A stretch of 29,464 nucleotides of DNA from positions 1-29,464 of the forward strand of contig JAVXHR010000022.1 in the NCBI GenBank assembly GCA_036656795.1. The letters are read 5' to 3'. Of the stretch, positions 7,474 through 15,783 are shown one piece after another. The translations under genes were made by a program, and so were the position numbers. The notes below the pieces were generated by a model. The model made no database searches and was not told the origin of the DNA. It was given only the letters and a program-made list of their open reading frames with translations. This stretch comes from CAUPWF01 sp036656795. GTDB taxonomy: Bacteria > Bacillota > Clostridia > Lachnospirales > Lachnospiraceae. Each line of letters starts with the position of its first letter. Position 1 is the stretch's first letter.

Positions 7474-8460
7474 GTGGCACTTAATAATTCTCAATATGAT
7501 ATGATTATGCGTAGCTTTGAGCAAAAACAATTACATTCTCAAGATCAATTGCAACGACATTTTATAGAAGTCTATGCAAAAGTACCTGAGCTCAAATCCT
7601 TAGATGACTCTATCTCTGTACTTAGTGTGCAACAAGCGCGAAAGCTATTAAATGGAGATACACATGCTCTTGATAATTTAAAACAAGAGCTTTCTGCTTT
7701 GTCCGACCGCAAGAAAAAGCTATTGCTTTCTAACGGTTTTTCAACTGATTATCTATTACCAACTTATGAATGCAACGATTGTCATGACACAGGTTATGTC
7801 GAGAACGAAAAATGCCACTGCTTTAAAAAAGCAATTATTGAATTATTATATACACAATCTAATCTCACAGAACTTCTGGAACTAGAAAATTTCAACACCT
7901 TTTCTTTCGATTACTACTCTAATAATCACATTGATCCCAAAACCGGTCTTTCTTCTCTTGCTACTATGCAAAAAGCCCTTACCTACTGCCATGAATTTGT
8001 AACCGAATTTGGAAAGACATTCTCAAATCTTTTTATGTATGGAGATACCGGTGTAGGAAAGACATTTTTATCACATTGCATTGCAAAAGAATTAATTGAA
8101 TCAACTTATTCTGTAATATACTTTACTTCCTTTGAATTATTTGATATCTTTGAGAAGACGCGTTTTGAAAAAGATAAAACCGCAGAATTAATGTATGATC
8201 ATATCTTCAATTGTGATTTATTAATTATTGATGACCTCGGAACTGAGCTATCCAATTCTTTTACAACGTCACAATTGTTTTTATGTCTAAACGAACGACT
8301 ACTTAGAAAGAAACCTACGATTATTTCCACCAATTTATCGTTGGATTCTTTTCATGATATATATTCAGAACGTACTTTTTCTCGAATCAGTAGTAATTAT
8401 ACCATGTTGCGATTAATCGGTGATGATATTCGCATCAAGAAGAAACTATTAAAAAAATAA
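7474..8460 (+). CDS. DnaC/DnaI-like helicase loader ATPase
   Basis: AAA+ ATPase that delivers the replicative helicase to DNA together with DnaD. The 328-residue protein has a coiled N-terminal part. A Cys cluster follows (YECNDCHDTGYV and CHCF, around residues 97-117) of the kind that binds zinc in DnaI. The AAA+ core has Walker A YGDTGVGKTF near 190 and Walker B LLIIDDLGTE near 250, and sensor/arginine-finger segments IISTNLS and ERTFSRI follow. Translation starts at GTG 7474, eight bases after AAGGAGA; the gene lies 11 bases after the dnaD-like stop. Same operon as dnaD and prs. Confidence 0.9.
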   Translation: MALNNSQYDMIMRSFEQKQLHSQDQLQRHFIEVYAKVPELKSLDDSISVLSVQQARKLLNGDTHALDNLKQELSALSDRKKKLLLSNGFSTDYLLPTYECNDCHDTGYVENEKCHCFKKAIIELLYTQSNLTELLELENFNTFSFDYYSNNHIDPKTGLSSLATMQKALTYCHEFVTEFGKTFSNLFMYGDTGVGKTFLSHCIAKELIESTYSVIYFTSFELFDIFEKTRFEKDKTAELMYDHIFNCDLLIIDDLGTELSNSFTTSQLFLCLNERLLRKKPTIISTNLSLDSFHDIYSERTFSRISSNYTMLRLIGDDIRIKKKLLKK

Positions 8461-8493
8461 CTTTAACACACAAAGGAATAGGGAGGAAAATTC

Positions 8494-9678
8494 ATGTTAC
8501 ACCGTACCGAACGTAATTTAGAAAATATACCAGTGGGGGCTCTTGGAATTATTCCTGTATTAGGATGTCAGGAATTGGTTGCAAAAGTAGATGATTACCT
8601 GGTGAAATGGCGTCACGAAGATGGTCCTAATGATAAAGACGATGTTGTATACAATGGATATGAACGTGATTCTTACATTATCAATGCTCAAGTTCCTCGT
8701 TTTGGTTCTGGCGAAGCGAAGGGAATTATCTTAGATTCCGTTCGTGGAAAGGACCTTTATATTGTTGTAGATGTATGTAACTATAGCCTGACCTATTCTT
8801 TAACTGGTCATATCAACCATATGTCTCCTGATGACCATTTTCAAAATCTAAAACGTGTGATTGCCGCAGTGGGAGGAAAGGGTCGACGCATCAATGTAAT
8901 TATGCCTTTCTTATATGAAAGCCGTCAGCACAAGAGAAGTAGCCGAGAATCTTTAGACTGTGCTCTTGCCCTGCAGGAATTGGTACGCATGGGTGTCGAT
9001 AATATTATTACATTTGATGCACATGATCCTCGCGTACAAAATGCAATCCCATTGAGTGGATTTGAAACGGTTCGACCAACATATCAGTTTATAAAGTCCT
9101 TATTGCGTAATGTAAAAGATCTAACGATTGATACAGACCACATGATGGCAATCAGCCCTGACGAAGGCGGTACCAGTCGCGCAGTATATCTGGCTAACGT
9201 ACTTGGTCTTGATATGGGTATGTTCTACAAACGTCGTGATTACACAACAATTATAGATGGTCGCAATCCTATTGTGGATCATGAATTTCTTGGATCCTCT
9301 GTAGAAGGAAAAGATATGATTATTATTGATGATATGATTTCTTCCGGAGATAGTATTATCGAAGTTGCTACAGAATTAAAACGTAGAAAAGCCAATCGTA
9401 TCTTCGCTGCCGCAACATTTGGTCTTTTTACGAATGGCCTTGCTAAGTTTGATGAAGCTTATAAAAATGGAGTGCTTCACGGAATTCTGACTACAAATCT
9501 GATCTACCAGACACCTGAGCTTCTAAACAAACCTTATTATATCAATTGTGATTTGAGCAAATATATCGCACTGATGATTGACACGTTGAACCATGATGGT
9601 TCTATCAGTAGTATTCTAAATCCAAACCAACGTATTCAACATGTTCTTAATAAGTATCGCAATGGAGAGCAAATTTAA
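8494..9678 (+). CDS. prs: ribose-phosphate pyrophosphokinase, long atypical form
   Basis: Makes PRPP from ribose-5-phosphate and ATP for nucleotide, His and Trp synthesis. It is 394 residues, clearly longer than the usual ~310-320, with an N-terminal extension and an insertion around residues 95-115. Recognisable active-site parts are RFGSGEAKG (69-77), RQHKR (144-148), FDAHDPRVQN (174-183), SPDEGG (221-226), KRR (246-248) and the PRPP loop DDMISSGDS (279-287). The canonical DLHxxQIQGFF segment is replaced by DAHDPRVQNAIP. AGGGAGG precedes the ATG. It is 33 bases after dnaC with no promoter seen. Its last 32 bases overlap the convergent ATPase gene, which holds its terminator. Confidence 0.88.
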   Translation: MLHRTERNLENIPVGALGIIPVLGCQELVAKVDDYLVKWRHEDGPNDKDDVVYNGYERDSYIINAQVPRFGSGEAKGIILDSVRGKDLYIVVDVCNYSLTYSLTGHINHMSPDDHFQNLKRVIAAVGGKGRRINVIMPFLYESRQHKRSSRESLDCALALQELVRMGVDNIITFDAHDPRVQNAIPLSGFETVRPTYQFIKSLLRNVKDLTIDTDHMMAISPDEGGTSRAVYLANVLGLDMGMFYKRRDYTTIIDGRNPIVDHEFLGSSVEGKDMIIIDDMISSGDSIIEVATELKRRKANRIFAAATFGLFTNGLAKFDEAYKNGVLHGILTTNLIYQTPELLNKPYYINCDLSKYIALMIDTLNHDGSISSILNPNQRIQHVLNKYRNGEQI

Positions 9679-11233
9679 TATTTAAGCGTTCAAGTGTTTC
9701 TATTTCTCGTCTTTGACAAGTAAATAGAAGCACTTGTTTTTTATGTTCCGACAACCAACGCAATACCTTTTCTAATCGTTTATCATCATAAAATACAAAT
9801 GTATCATCTAGGATAACCGGATACTCTTCCTTATACAACAACTCACTTGCTGCCATACGAAGTGCAAAATAAATCTGTTCTATGGTTCCACGACTTACCT
9901 GTTCAATGGATATCCGATGCTCCTTTGTAAAGAGATGCATATGTAGCTCCTCATCAATAAGGACTTGCGTATATTTTCCTTTTGTAAGAAACGAAAGAAT
10001 TTCCGATGTTTTATTGTTCAGATCTTGACTCAGCTCCTTTTGAATCTCCCCCGATAGTTTTAGCAGTTCGTCTATTGCCATCTGAATGGCCAATTTTTTT
10101 TGCATCTCGTCTTTATAGACATCACTTTCTTCTTCCAATTCTTCTAATTGCTCCTGTATGTTTCCATATAACACTTGTTTTTCTTTCATTTCTAATTCTA
10201 AATGTTCTACTTTCCATTCTATCTTTTTTAATGAATTTTGCAATAAATCTTCTAAAGAATTCACTGGTTTATCTACGGATGCAGATACATTCATAACCAA
10301 AGAATTTTTCTTGCGTTGATTTTGCCAATCCATTACTCCAATTAATAAAACAACGCACATACATAGATACTTCCAAGGGGAATCCACTAAGATGTATATA
10401 GGAATCAACAGCAAAAAAATCCCCATTAGTTTCACTAAATTCAATTTGTTTTTCTTTTTTTGTTCCACTTCCATCTGAAGATTTTTTTCTTGCTCTCCTC
10501 TTTGTTTCTGTTTTTCTTCTTGCTCAATCCTTTCTATTCTTGCTATTCCTTCTGCTCTCTCTTTCTTTAACTCTTTCAATTCTTGTTCAAACTGATTGAT
10601 TTCTCTCCACACATAAGAAGCTTCCTGTTCTAAATGACCTTTTTGTTCCTCTTTTTCTTTTGCATTTTCCTTGAAGAATTTTTCATTTTCTTTTTTTCTT
10701 CCTTTTAATACCTGGAGCGCTCCGTCAAGATTCATATTACTATTACCGGTTGTATAATAATTAGTTGCATAATTTTTTAATTCTACCGCTAAACTTTGAT
10801 TGGTTTCAACCTTTAATTGTCCAATTGCAATCGTGTTCTCGTAACTTGCTATGTCCATTCCCTCAAGCAGTATATTCAGATCTCCACGCTCCAAAGACAG
10901 CTGCTCACCATCGTCTTCACATACTAAGGACGCTTTTTTACTGTATTTATCAAAATTTCGGTCTATGCGAAATGATTTACCGCCACATTCAAATCGAATG
11001 TTACCAGCATAATAATTCGGATTCACCCATGGTTCATATATACTATAGGTATCATTGACAGAGGCACGTCCTCTTCCACGTTCCATTCCAAATAACATTC
11101 CTTTAATAAATGTATGCAATGTCGTTTTTCCGGATTCATTCTCTCCATAGATAACATTCAATCCTTCTTGTAAGAAAAGCGATGTATTCGAAAATTTTCC
11201 AAAATTTTTTATATTCAATTCCTGTATCTTCAT
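9647..11233 (-). CDS. YhaN/SbcC-like ATPase with central membrane segments
   Basis: A 528-residue SMC-like ATPase. The N-terminal half-domain has Walker A YGENESGKTTLH near residues 29-40. It is followed by coiled coil (~175-265), two adjacent hydrophobic segments (~268-284 and ~287-302), a second coiled coil (~325-405), and a C-terminal half-domain with signature QVSRGTIEQIYFALRM and Walker B YPVILDDTF near 470-479. YhaN and SbcC are much longer, so this is a compact form, and the membrane hairpin replaces the hinge. Start ATG 11233 follows GAGGTGAGG; a GTG at 11245 is possible. It lies 14 bases after the SbcD-like nuclease, its likely partner. The 3' end overlaps prs by 32 bases. Confidence 0.8.
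   Translation of the reverse strand: MKIQELNIKNFGKFSNTSLFLQEGLNVIYGENESGKTTLHTFIKGMLFGMERGRGRASVNDTYSIYEPWVNPNYYAGNIRFECGGKSFRIDRNFDKYSKKASLVCEDDGEQLSLERGDLNILLEGMDIASYENTIAIGQLKVETNQSLAVELKNYATNYYTTGNSNMNLDGALQVLKGRKKENEKFFKENAKEKEEQKGHLEQEASYVWREINQFEQELKELKKERAEGIARIERIEQEEKQKQRGEQEKNLQMEVEQKKKNKLNLVKLMGIFLLLIPIYILVDSPWKYLCMCVVLLIGVMDWQNQRKKNSLVMNVSASVDKPVNSLEDLLQNSLKKIEWKVEHLELEMKEKQVLYGNIQEQLEELEEESDVYKDEMQKKLAIQMAIDELLKLSGEIQKELSQDLNNKTSEILSFLTKGKYTQVLIDEELHMHLFTKEHRISIEQVSRGTIEQIYFALRMAASELLYKEEYPVILDDTFVFYDDKRLEKVLRWLSEHKKQVLLFTCQRREIETLERLNIKFALHCDTY
9691..9742 (+). terminator. prs intrinsic terminator inside the convergent gene
   Basis: CAAGTGTTTCTATTT (9691-9705) pairs with AAATAGAAGCACTTG (9722-9736) over 15 bp including one G-U, followed by six T. 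It starts 13 bases after the prs stop and lies wholly within the coding sequence of the opposing ATPase gene. Confidence 0.85.
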
Positions 11234-11247
11234 CCTTATCCTCACCT

Positions 11248-12303
11248 CTATCCCTGTCTTGTCTCCAAGAGTGCATGTACACCCTCACATAATGCCTGTT
11301 GTTCTATACTGTCCAACTCATGTCCTTCCAGTCGTTGAATGAATTTTCCCAATAGATTTTCTTTATTTTGTTCTTTGAGTTTCTCAAAATGATAAGCCGG
11401 ATTTGTCTCGTCCAGCACTTCAAGGATATTGCCGTATGCATCCATATGTTCAATATCTAATAAAATATCGGGATCTCTATATCCTTTTAACGTCACTTTA
11501 TAAAGATTCTCTTTCCCATATTTTTCAACTTGTTCTTTTACAATATCCTTGACCCGTCCATTAGTCATATCGTCTTGAATCGGCAATTCCAGATGCACAT
11601 ATTCTCGTTTTGCGCATGGTATGAACGAGAGCGTGGTCTTATCTTTGGATAATTCTCCTAAGATGTATCCATGTTTTCCAACATCATTTTTATCAATTGG
11701 TTCTAATGCTCCTGAATATGCGATTCTATTTTTCTCAATAATTCCAGCTTTATGAATGTGTCCAAAAGCAATATATTTATAATCTAATGAAATCAATTTA
11801 TTTCTTTTAAATGGTATATGCTTTTCATCACCACCATGGGCTATCAAGATTTCATAAGGTTGTCTTCCGGGTGCCTGCTCCATATCATAACGATTTTCTA
11901 AGATTTCCTTTGTATGATAACTAAAACCACAGATACCCACCTCTAATTCAGGAAATTCTATATATTCCATCTCTTGATTTAATAGCGGATACACATTACT
12001 GTTCCATTCAAATGTTTGATAATAAGAGTTTGACTTCACATAATCATGGTTTCCTGCAACAAAAACCACCTTTGTCTTTGTTAATCCAGAAAATAGATAA
12101 TTGACTTCCTTTAATTCTCGAAGTAATGGTTGTCGATGGAACATATCGCCCGCAATCAAAAGTAATTCTATCTGTTCCGCTTCACACACGTCAATTACAT
12201 GAGCAAAGGAATCCCAAATTTCTACCCCTCGATGTTCTGTATATGCTTTTCCTGCTTCTGGGTTTGCCCCTAAGTGTACGTCAGCAATGTGGATAAATCT
12301 CAT
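11248..12303 (-). CDS. SbcD/YhaO-like metallophosphoesterase, DNA repair nuclease
   Basis: Calcineurin-type phosphoesterase of the SbcD/Mre11/YhaO group, which with an SMC-like ATPase cuts DNA ends and hairpins. Metal-binding motifs are in family order: IADVHLGA (DxH, residues 6-13), GDMFHRQ, GNHDYV, AHGGDEKH and GHIHKAG. The remaining ~150 residues form the capping/ATPase-binding region. At 351 residues it is close to the family norm. AAAGGAG precedes the ATG by eight bases. It is followed by the YhaN-like ATPase after 14 bases, so the two are probably co-translated as a complex. Exact substrate is unknown. Confidence 0.88.
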   Translation of the reverse strand: MRFIHIADVHLGANPEAGKAYTEHRGVEIWDSFAHVIDVCEAEQIELLLIAGDMFHRQPLLRELKEVNYLFSGLTKTKVVFVAGNHDYVKSNSYYQTFEWNSNVYPLLNQEMEYIEFPELEVGICGFSYHTKEILENRYDMEQAPGRQPYEILIAHGGDEKHIPFKRNKLISLDYKYIAFGHIHKAGIIEKNRIAYSGALEPIDKNDVGKHGYILGELSKDKTTLSFIPCAKREYVHLELPIQDDMTNGRVKDIVKEQVEKYGKENLYKVTLKGYRDPDILLDIEHMDAYGNILEVLDETNPAYHFEKLKEQNKENLLGKFIQRLEGHELDSIEQQALCEGVHALLETRQG

Positions 12304-12331
12304 AGATATACTCCTTTCAAATCAAGGACGA

Positions 12332-12379
12332 GGGTGTTCCATGCAGAAACGTAATTACATCGCTCTACAAAAAACACCC
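12332..12379. repeat. long imperfect intergenic hairpin
   Basis: A nearly symmetric 48-base fold-back in the asnS/sbcD-like gap: GGGTGTT (12332-12338) with AACACCC (12373-12379), TGCAGA (12342-12347) with TCTACA (12364-12369, one G-U), and a GTAATTAC palindrome at the centre. No T-run follows on either strand, so it is not an obvious intrinsic terminator. The outer arm resembles the hairpin at 22147-22189. Confidence 0.6.
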
Positions 12380-12409
12380 CCGCCTCTATTTATTATGTTT
12401 ACTGGCTTT

Positions 12410-13801
12410 CTATAAATCGCAATTATTTACTGTTCTTGGAAATGGTATGACATCTCTGATATTGCTCATTCCTGTAAGATACATAACACATCGGTCAAAC
12501 CCCAATCCAAATCCTGCATGTCTGGTTGAACCATATTTTCTAAGATCTAGGTAAAACTCGTAATCTTCTGGGCTTAAATCCATCTCATTCATACGTTTTA
12601 CCAGTTTCTCATAATTATCTTCCCTCTGACTTCCTCCAATAATTTCACCAATTCCCGGTACAAGGCAGTCCATTGCTGCAACCGTCTTATTGTCCTCATT
12701 CATCTTCATATAGAACGCCTTTATTTCCTTAGGATAATCTGTAACAAACACCGGTCTTTTATATACTTCTTCCGTAAGATAACGTTCATGTTCTGTTTGC
12801 AAGTCTGCACCCCATGATACTTTGTATTCAAATCTATCATTCTGTTCTTCCAACACCTTAATTGCTTCTGTATAAGTTAGATGTGCAAAATCTGCTTTCA
12901 CCACATTATTTAACCGTTCAATCAGACCTTTATCTACAAATGAATTAAAGAAGTTCATCTCTTCTGGTGCATGCTCCAACACGTAAGATATAACATACTT
13001 TAGCATGGACTCTACCAACATCATATTATCATCTAAATCCGCAAATGCAATTTCAGGTTCAATCATCCAAAACTCTGCCGCATGGCGTGTGGTATTAGAA
13101 TTTTCTGCTCGAAATGTTGGTCCAAATGTATAGATATTTCTAAATGCTTGTGCAAATGTTTCACCATTTAACTGACCACTTACTGTAAGGCTTGTTTCTT
13201 TATTAAAGAAATCTTGTGTATAGTCCACGATTCCCTCTTTTGTCTTTGGCAGTTTTTCCATATCGAGTGTTGTTACTCGGAACATCTCTCCTGCCCCTTC
13301 ACAGTCACTGCCTGTAATTAATGGTGTGTGTACATATACAAAATCTCGTTCTTGAAAAAACTGATGAATTGCATAAGCAATCAAAGAACGTACGCGAAAT
13401 ACTGCTTGAAATGTATTGGTTCGTGGACGCAAATGTGATATCGTACGCAAATACTCTAAACTATGACGTTTTTTCTGAAGTGGATAGTCTGGTGAAGATC
13501 CACCTTCTACTACAACTTCTGTTGCTTGAATCTCAAATGGTTGTTTTGCATCAGGTGTTGCAATCAACGTACCTGTTACTATTAATGCCGCCCCTACATT
13601 CTGTTTGGATATCTCTGAAAAATTCTCCATAGAATCGTGGTATACCACTTGTAGATTTTCAAAAAAAGAACCATCATTTATTACTATAAATCCAAACGTC
13701 TTAGAATCACGAATACTACGGACCCAGCCACCTATCTTTACTTCCTTCTCCAAATGTTGCTCTTTGTTTTTATATAACTCTCTAATCGTTACTAATTCCA
13801 T
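12410..13801 (-). CDS. asnS: AsnS, asparaginyl-tRNA synthetase
   Basis: Class IIb synthetase charging tRNA-Asn. The 463-residue length is typical. The N-terminal OB fold for the anticodon is visible in VKIGGWVRSIRDSKTFGFI. The catalytic core shows class II motif 2 in FRAENSNTTRHAAEFWMIEPE and motif 3 in GFGLGFDRCVMYLTGMSNIRD, followed by the AsnRS/AspRS ending IPFPRT. The Asn-type reading rests on the overall bacterial AsnRS pattern (RTISHLRPRTN, GAGEMF). The ATG follows AAAGGAGC. It has its own promoter overlapping the end of the upstream transporter gene. No T-box leader fits in the 61-base gap. Confidence 0.96.
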   Translation of the reverse strand: MELVTIRELYKNKEQHLEKEVKIGGWVRSIRDSKTFGFIVINDGSFFENLQVVYHDSMENFSEISKQNVGAALIVTGTLIATPDAKQPFEIQATEVVVEGGSSPDYPLQKKRHSLEYLRTISHLRPRTNTFQAVFRVRSLIAYAIHQFFQERDFVYVHTPLITGSDCEGAGEMFRVTTLDMEKLPKTKEGIVDYTQDFFNKETSLTVSGQLNGETFAQAFRNIYTFGPTFRAENSNTTRHAAEFWMIEPEIAFADLDDNMMLVESMLKYVISYVLEHAPEEMNFFNSFVDKGLIERLNNVVKADFAHLTYTEAIKVLEEQNDRFEYKVSWGADLQTEHERYLTEEVYKRPVFVTDYPKEIKAFYMKMNEDNKTVAAMDCLVPGIGEIIGGSQREDNYEKLVKRMNEMDLSPEDYEFYLDLRKYGSTRHAGFGLGFDRCVMYLTGMSNIRDVIPFPRTVNNCDL

Positions 13802-13833
13802 TCTTTAAGCTCCTTTGTCATCTAATATATTTA

Positions 13834-13862
13834 AGTATATAATATTCTGCGCCTTTTGACAA
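13834..13862 (-). promoter_or_regulatory. promoter of asnS
   Basis: On the minus strand, TTGTCA (13857-13862) and TATACT (13834-13839) are 17 bases apart. The -35 element directly abuts the stop codon of the MFS gene. Confidence 0.75.
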
Positions 13863-15083
13863 TCATGGATTGTTACCGGATTCATCACATCGTCGAATTT
13901 GAGGCACTGCTAATATAATTGTTGTCGCAATAAGAACCAGCACACCTGCAATGAGGAACCATTTTTCTTCCCCCCATTGATCGGCAATTGCACCAGATAC
14001 TAATAACGCCAACGGTCCTGATATCAATCGCATGCTGCCGGTAATCGAAAGCACCCTCCCCATATATTGTTCTGTAAAATTTTGTTGCAGTAAAGGTGTA
14101 AACATCCCCCAGTAAAATGGACCGGATACTCCCATGAATCCCGCCGATACTACAAAGAACACATATCCATTGGATGGTAATAGCCCTGAGCCAAGCAAAC
14201 ACACAGCCATAAGTATGTAAGAGCCCACAATGGTATATATCTTGTTCTTTGTTCCTCCCCATTTTCCCAATACAACGGAACCAACTAAAAATCCAATCGC
14301 AAATACAATCTCCACAATACTGGCATGCGTACTGGTACCCCCAAAATGATCCATGCTCATCAACGGAAACAATGCACTTACCGGCATCAGTGCCATGGTA
14401 TATAGGGAACTCACCAATACCAATCCTAACATTCCCTTATTTTGGCACAGAATTTTAAATCCATCTATCGCTTCTTTCATCATATGTACTCTGGTATCTT
14501 TATGAGCGGACTCATACTTTGGTATCTTACAGACAGCCACCAACACAACCGCAATCAATGCTCCCAGCACATCCAATAGCACGATGGCACTAAGATTCCA
14601 TGCGCTATATAAAACCGCTGCAATTGCAGGACTAAGAATCATAGAAATAGATTGCAATGATTGTGTATATCCAGCACACTTTGTCAGTTCTTCTTGGGGA
14701 ACTAATTGTGGTGTTACCGCTTGTAATGTTGGCGCATGAAATGCCGTTCCAATGGCTCTAAAAAACAGAACTCCTAGCACAACCCATGTAGCTACTTTTC
14801 CATCAACTGTGGCAAATACAAGTACTAAACTCACCCCCGCAATTGCAAGGTCTGCAAGAACCATAATCTTCTTTCTGCTAAACCGATCAATATATACCCC
14901 AATAAATGGACCTAATATCCCTTGTGGCAAAAACCCCATCAGCATAGCCATTGACAATACAATCCCCGATTTCGTTGTATCTGTCAAGTACCACACAATG
15001 GCAAATTGTAAGATGGAACTTGATAGTTGGGAAAATGCCTGACCTGCCCAGATAGTATAAAACGATTTTTTCCAGTTATTCAT
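13863..15083 (-). CDS. MFS transporter, MefA/macrolide-efflux-like
   Basis: A 406-residue integral membrane protein with about twelve hydrophobic segments. It starts MNNWKKSFYTIWAGQAFSQL and carries the MFS loop motif YIDRFSRKKIM between segments 2 and 3. This N-terminus and the IVWYLTDTTKSG segment are characteristic of the MFS_3/MefA-like efflux subgroup. Likely a proton-driven drug or metabolite exporter; the substrate cannot be deduced. AAGGAGAAG precedes the ATG. It is divergent from queT (163-base gap) and upstream of asnS. No regulator is adjacent. Confidence 0.85.
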   Translation of the reverse strand: MNNWKKSFYTIWAGQAFSQLSSSILQFAIVWYLTDTTKSGIVLSMAMLMGFLPQGILGPFIGVYIDRFSRKKIMVLADLAIAGVSLVLVFATVDGKVATWVVLGVLFFRAIGTAFHAPTLQAVTPQLVPQEELTKCAGYTQSLQSISMILSPAIAAVLYSAWNLSAIVLLDVLGALIAVVLVAVCKIPKYESAHKDTRVHMMKEAIDGFKILCQNKGMLGLVLVSSLYTMALMPVSALFPLMSMDHFGGTSTHASIVEIVFAIGFLVGSVVLGKWGGTKNKIYTIVGSYILMAVCLLGSGLLPSNGYVFFVVSAGFMGVSGPFYWGMFTPLLQQNFTEQYMGRVLSITGSMRLISGPLALLVSGAIADQWGEEKWFLIAGVLVLIATTIILAVPQIRRCDESGNNP

Positions 15084-15115
15084 CTATATCTTCTCCTTCT
15101 AATCATTCTAATTGC

Positions 15116-15144
15116 TTGCAAAGATTTTCCTAATATGCTATAGT
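15116..15144 (+). promoter_or_regulatory. promoter of the queT leader
   Basis: TTGCAA and TATAGT are separated by 17 bases. The predicted start near 15151 gives a structured leader of about 95 bases before queT. Confidence 0.7.
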
Positions 15145-15194
15145 ATCAACGGTCGCAGACCCCATATAGCAGTGGTTTACCGACCTATTACTTT

Positions 15195-15235
15195 GAGTGT
15201 TCGAAACCTTCCACTCGTAAAACAAAACTAAAGGA
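15195..15235 (+). ncRNA. preQ1-I riboswitch, translational
   Basis: GAGTG (15195-15199) and CACTC (15212-15216) form P1 around the loop TTCGAAACCTTC. The A-rich tail GTAAAACAAAACTAA follows, the compact H-type pseudoknot layout of preQ1-I aptamers. The loop bases CCTT can pair with AAGG at 15231-15234, which is the queT ribosome binding site; ligand binding should therefore hide it and shut translation off. Its position before queT, a known member of this regulon, strongly supports the call. Confidence 0.85.
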
Positions 15236-15246
15236 GAACCCAAATT

Positions 15247-15726
15247 ATGAAAAACAAAAATGTATTGTTTATGACCCAGGCAGCGATGATTGCTGCTATC
15301 TATGTGGTGCTTACTTTTCTCTTTGCACCTTTTAGCTTTGGAGAAGTTCAGATTCGCATTGCAGAAGCACTGACCATACTCCCTTTCTTTACCTCCGCCG
15401 CCATTCCAGGGTTATTTGTTGGATGTCTTATTGGCAATATTCTTGGAGGTGCTATTCTTCCGGACGTTGTCTTTGGAAGTCTTGCAACTTTACTGGGAGC
15501 CTACCTCACTTACAAATTGCAAAAGAAAAGTATCTTTCTTGCTCCTCTGCCACCAATTATATGTAACACATTCGTCATACCCTTGATTCTTCGTTATGGC
15601 TATGGAGTCCTGCTGCCAATTCCTCTTATGATGTTAAGCGTTGGAATTGGAGAAGTAATCTCCTGTGGTCTTCTGGGATTAATTGTACTGATTGCACTTA
15701 GAACCTATACTCACCATATCTTTTAA
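15247..15726 (+). CDS. queT: QueT, queuosine-precursor transporter
   Basis: A small very hydrophobic protein of 159 residues with about five membrane segments, matching the QueT (COG4708) family. Features are AAIYVVLTFLFAPFSFGEVQ and RIAEALTILPFFTSAAIPGL followed by VGCLIGNILGGA. It is the substrate-binding S component of an ECF-type transporter importing a queuine/preQ1-type precursor; the energising ATPases are not in this window. It has a strong AAAGGAG site, partly captured by the riboswitch pseudoknot. Monocistronic, ending at a strong bidirectional terminator. Confidence 0.93.
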   Translation: MKNKNVLFMTQAAMIAAIYVVLTFLFAPFSFGEVQIRIAEALTILPFFTSAAIPGLFVGCLIGNILGGAILPDVVFGSLATLLGAYLTYKLQKKSIFLAPLPPIICNTFVIPLILRYGYGVLLPIPLMMLSVGIGEVISCGLLGLIVLIALRTYTHHIF

Positions 15727-15742
15727 TCTTTAAGACTCTTAA

Positions 15743-15775
15743 AAATAAAAACGGACTTCTTTTCCGTTTTTATTT
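15743..15775. terminator. bidirectional terminator between queT and alaX
   Basis: A perfect 13-bp stem, AAATAAAAACGGA / TCCGTTTTTATTT, with a 7-base loop separates convergent genes. The A-rich and T-rich flanks supply a U-tract in both directions. Confidence 0.85.
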
Positions 15776-15783
15776 GAGCCTTT

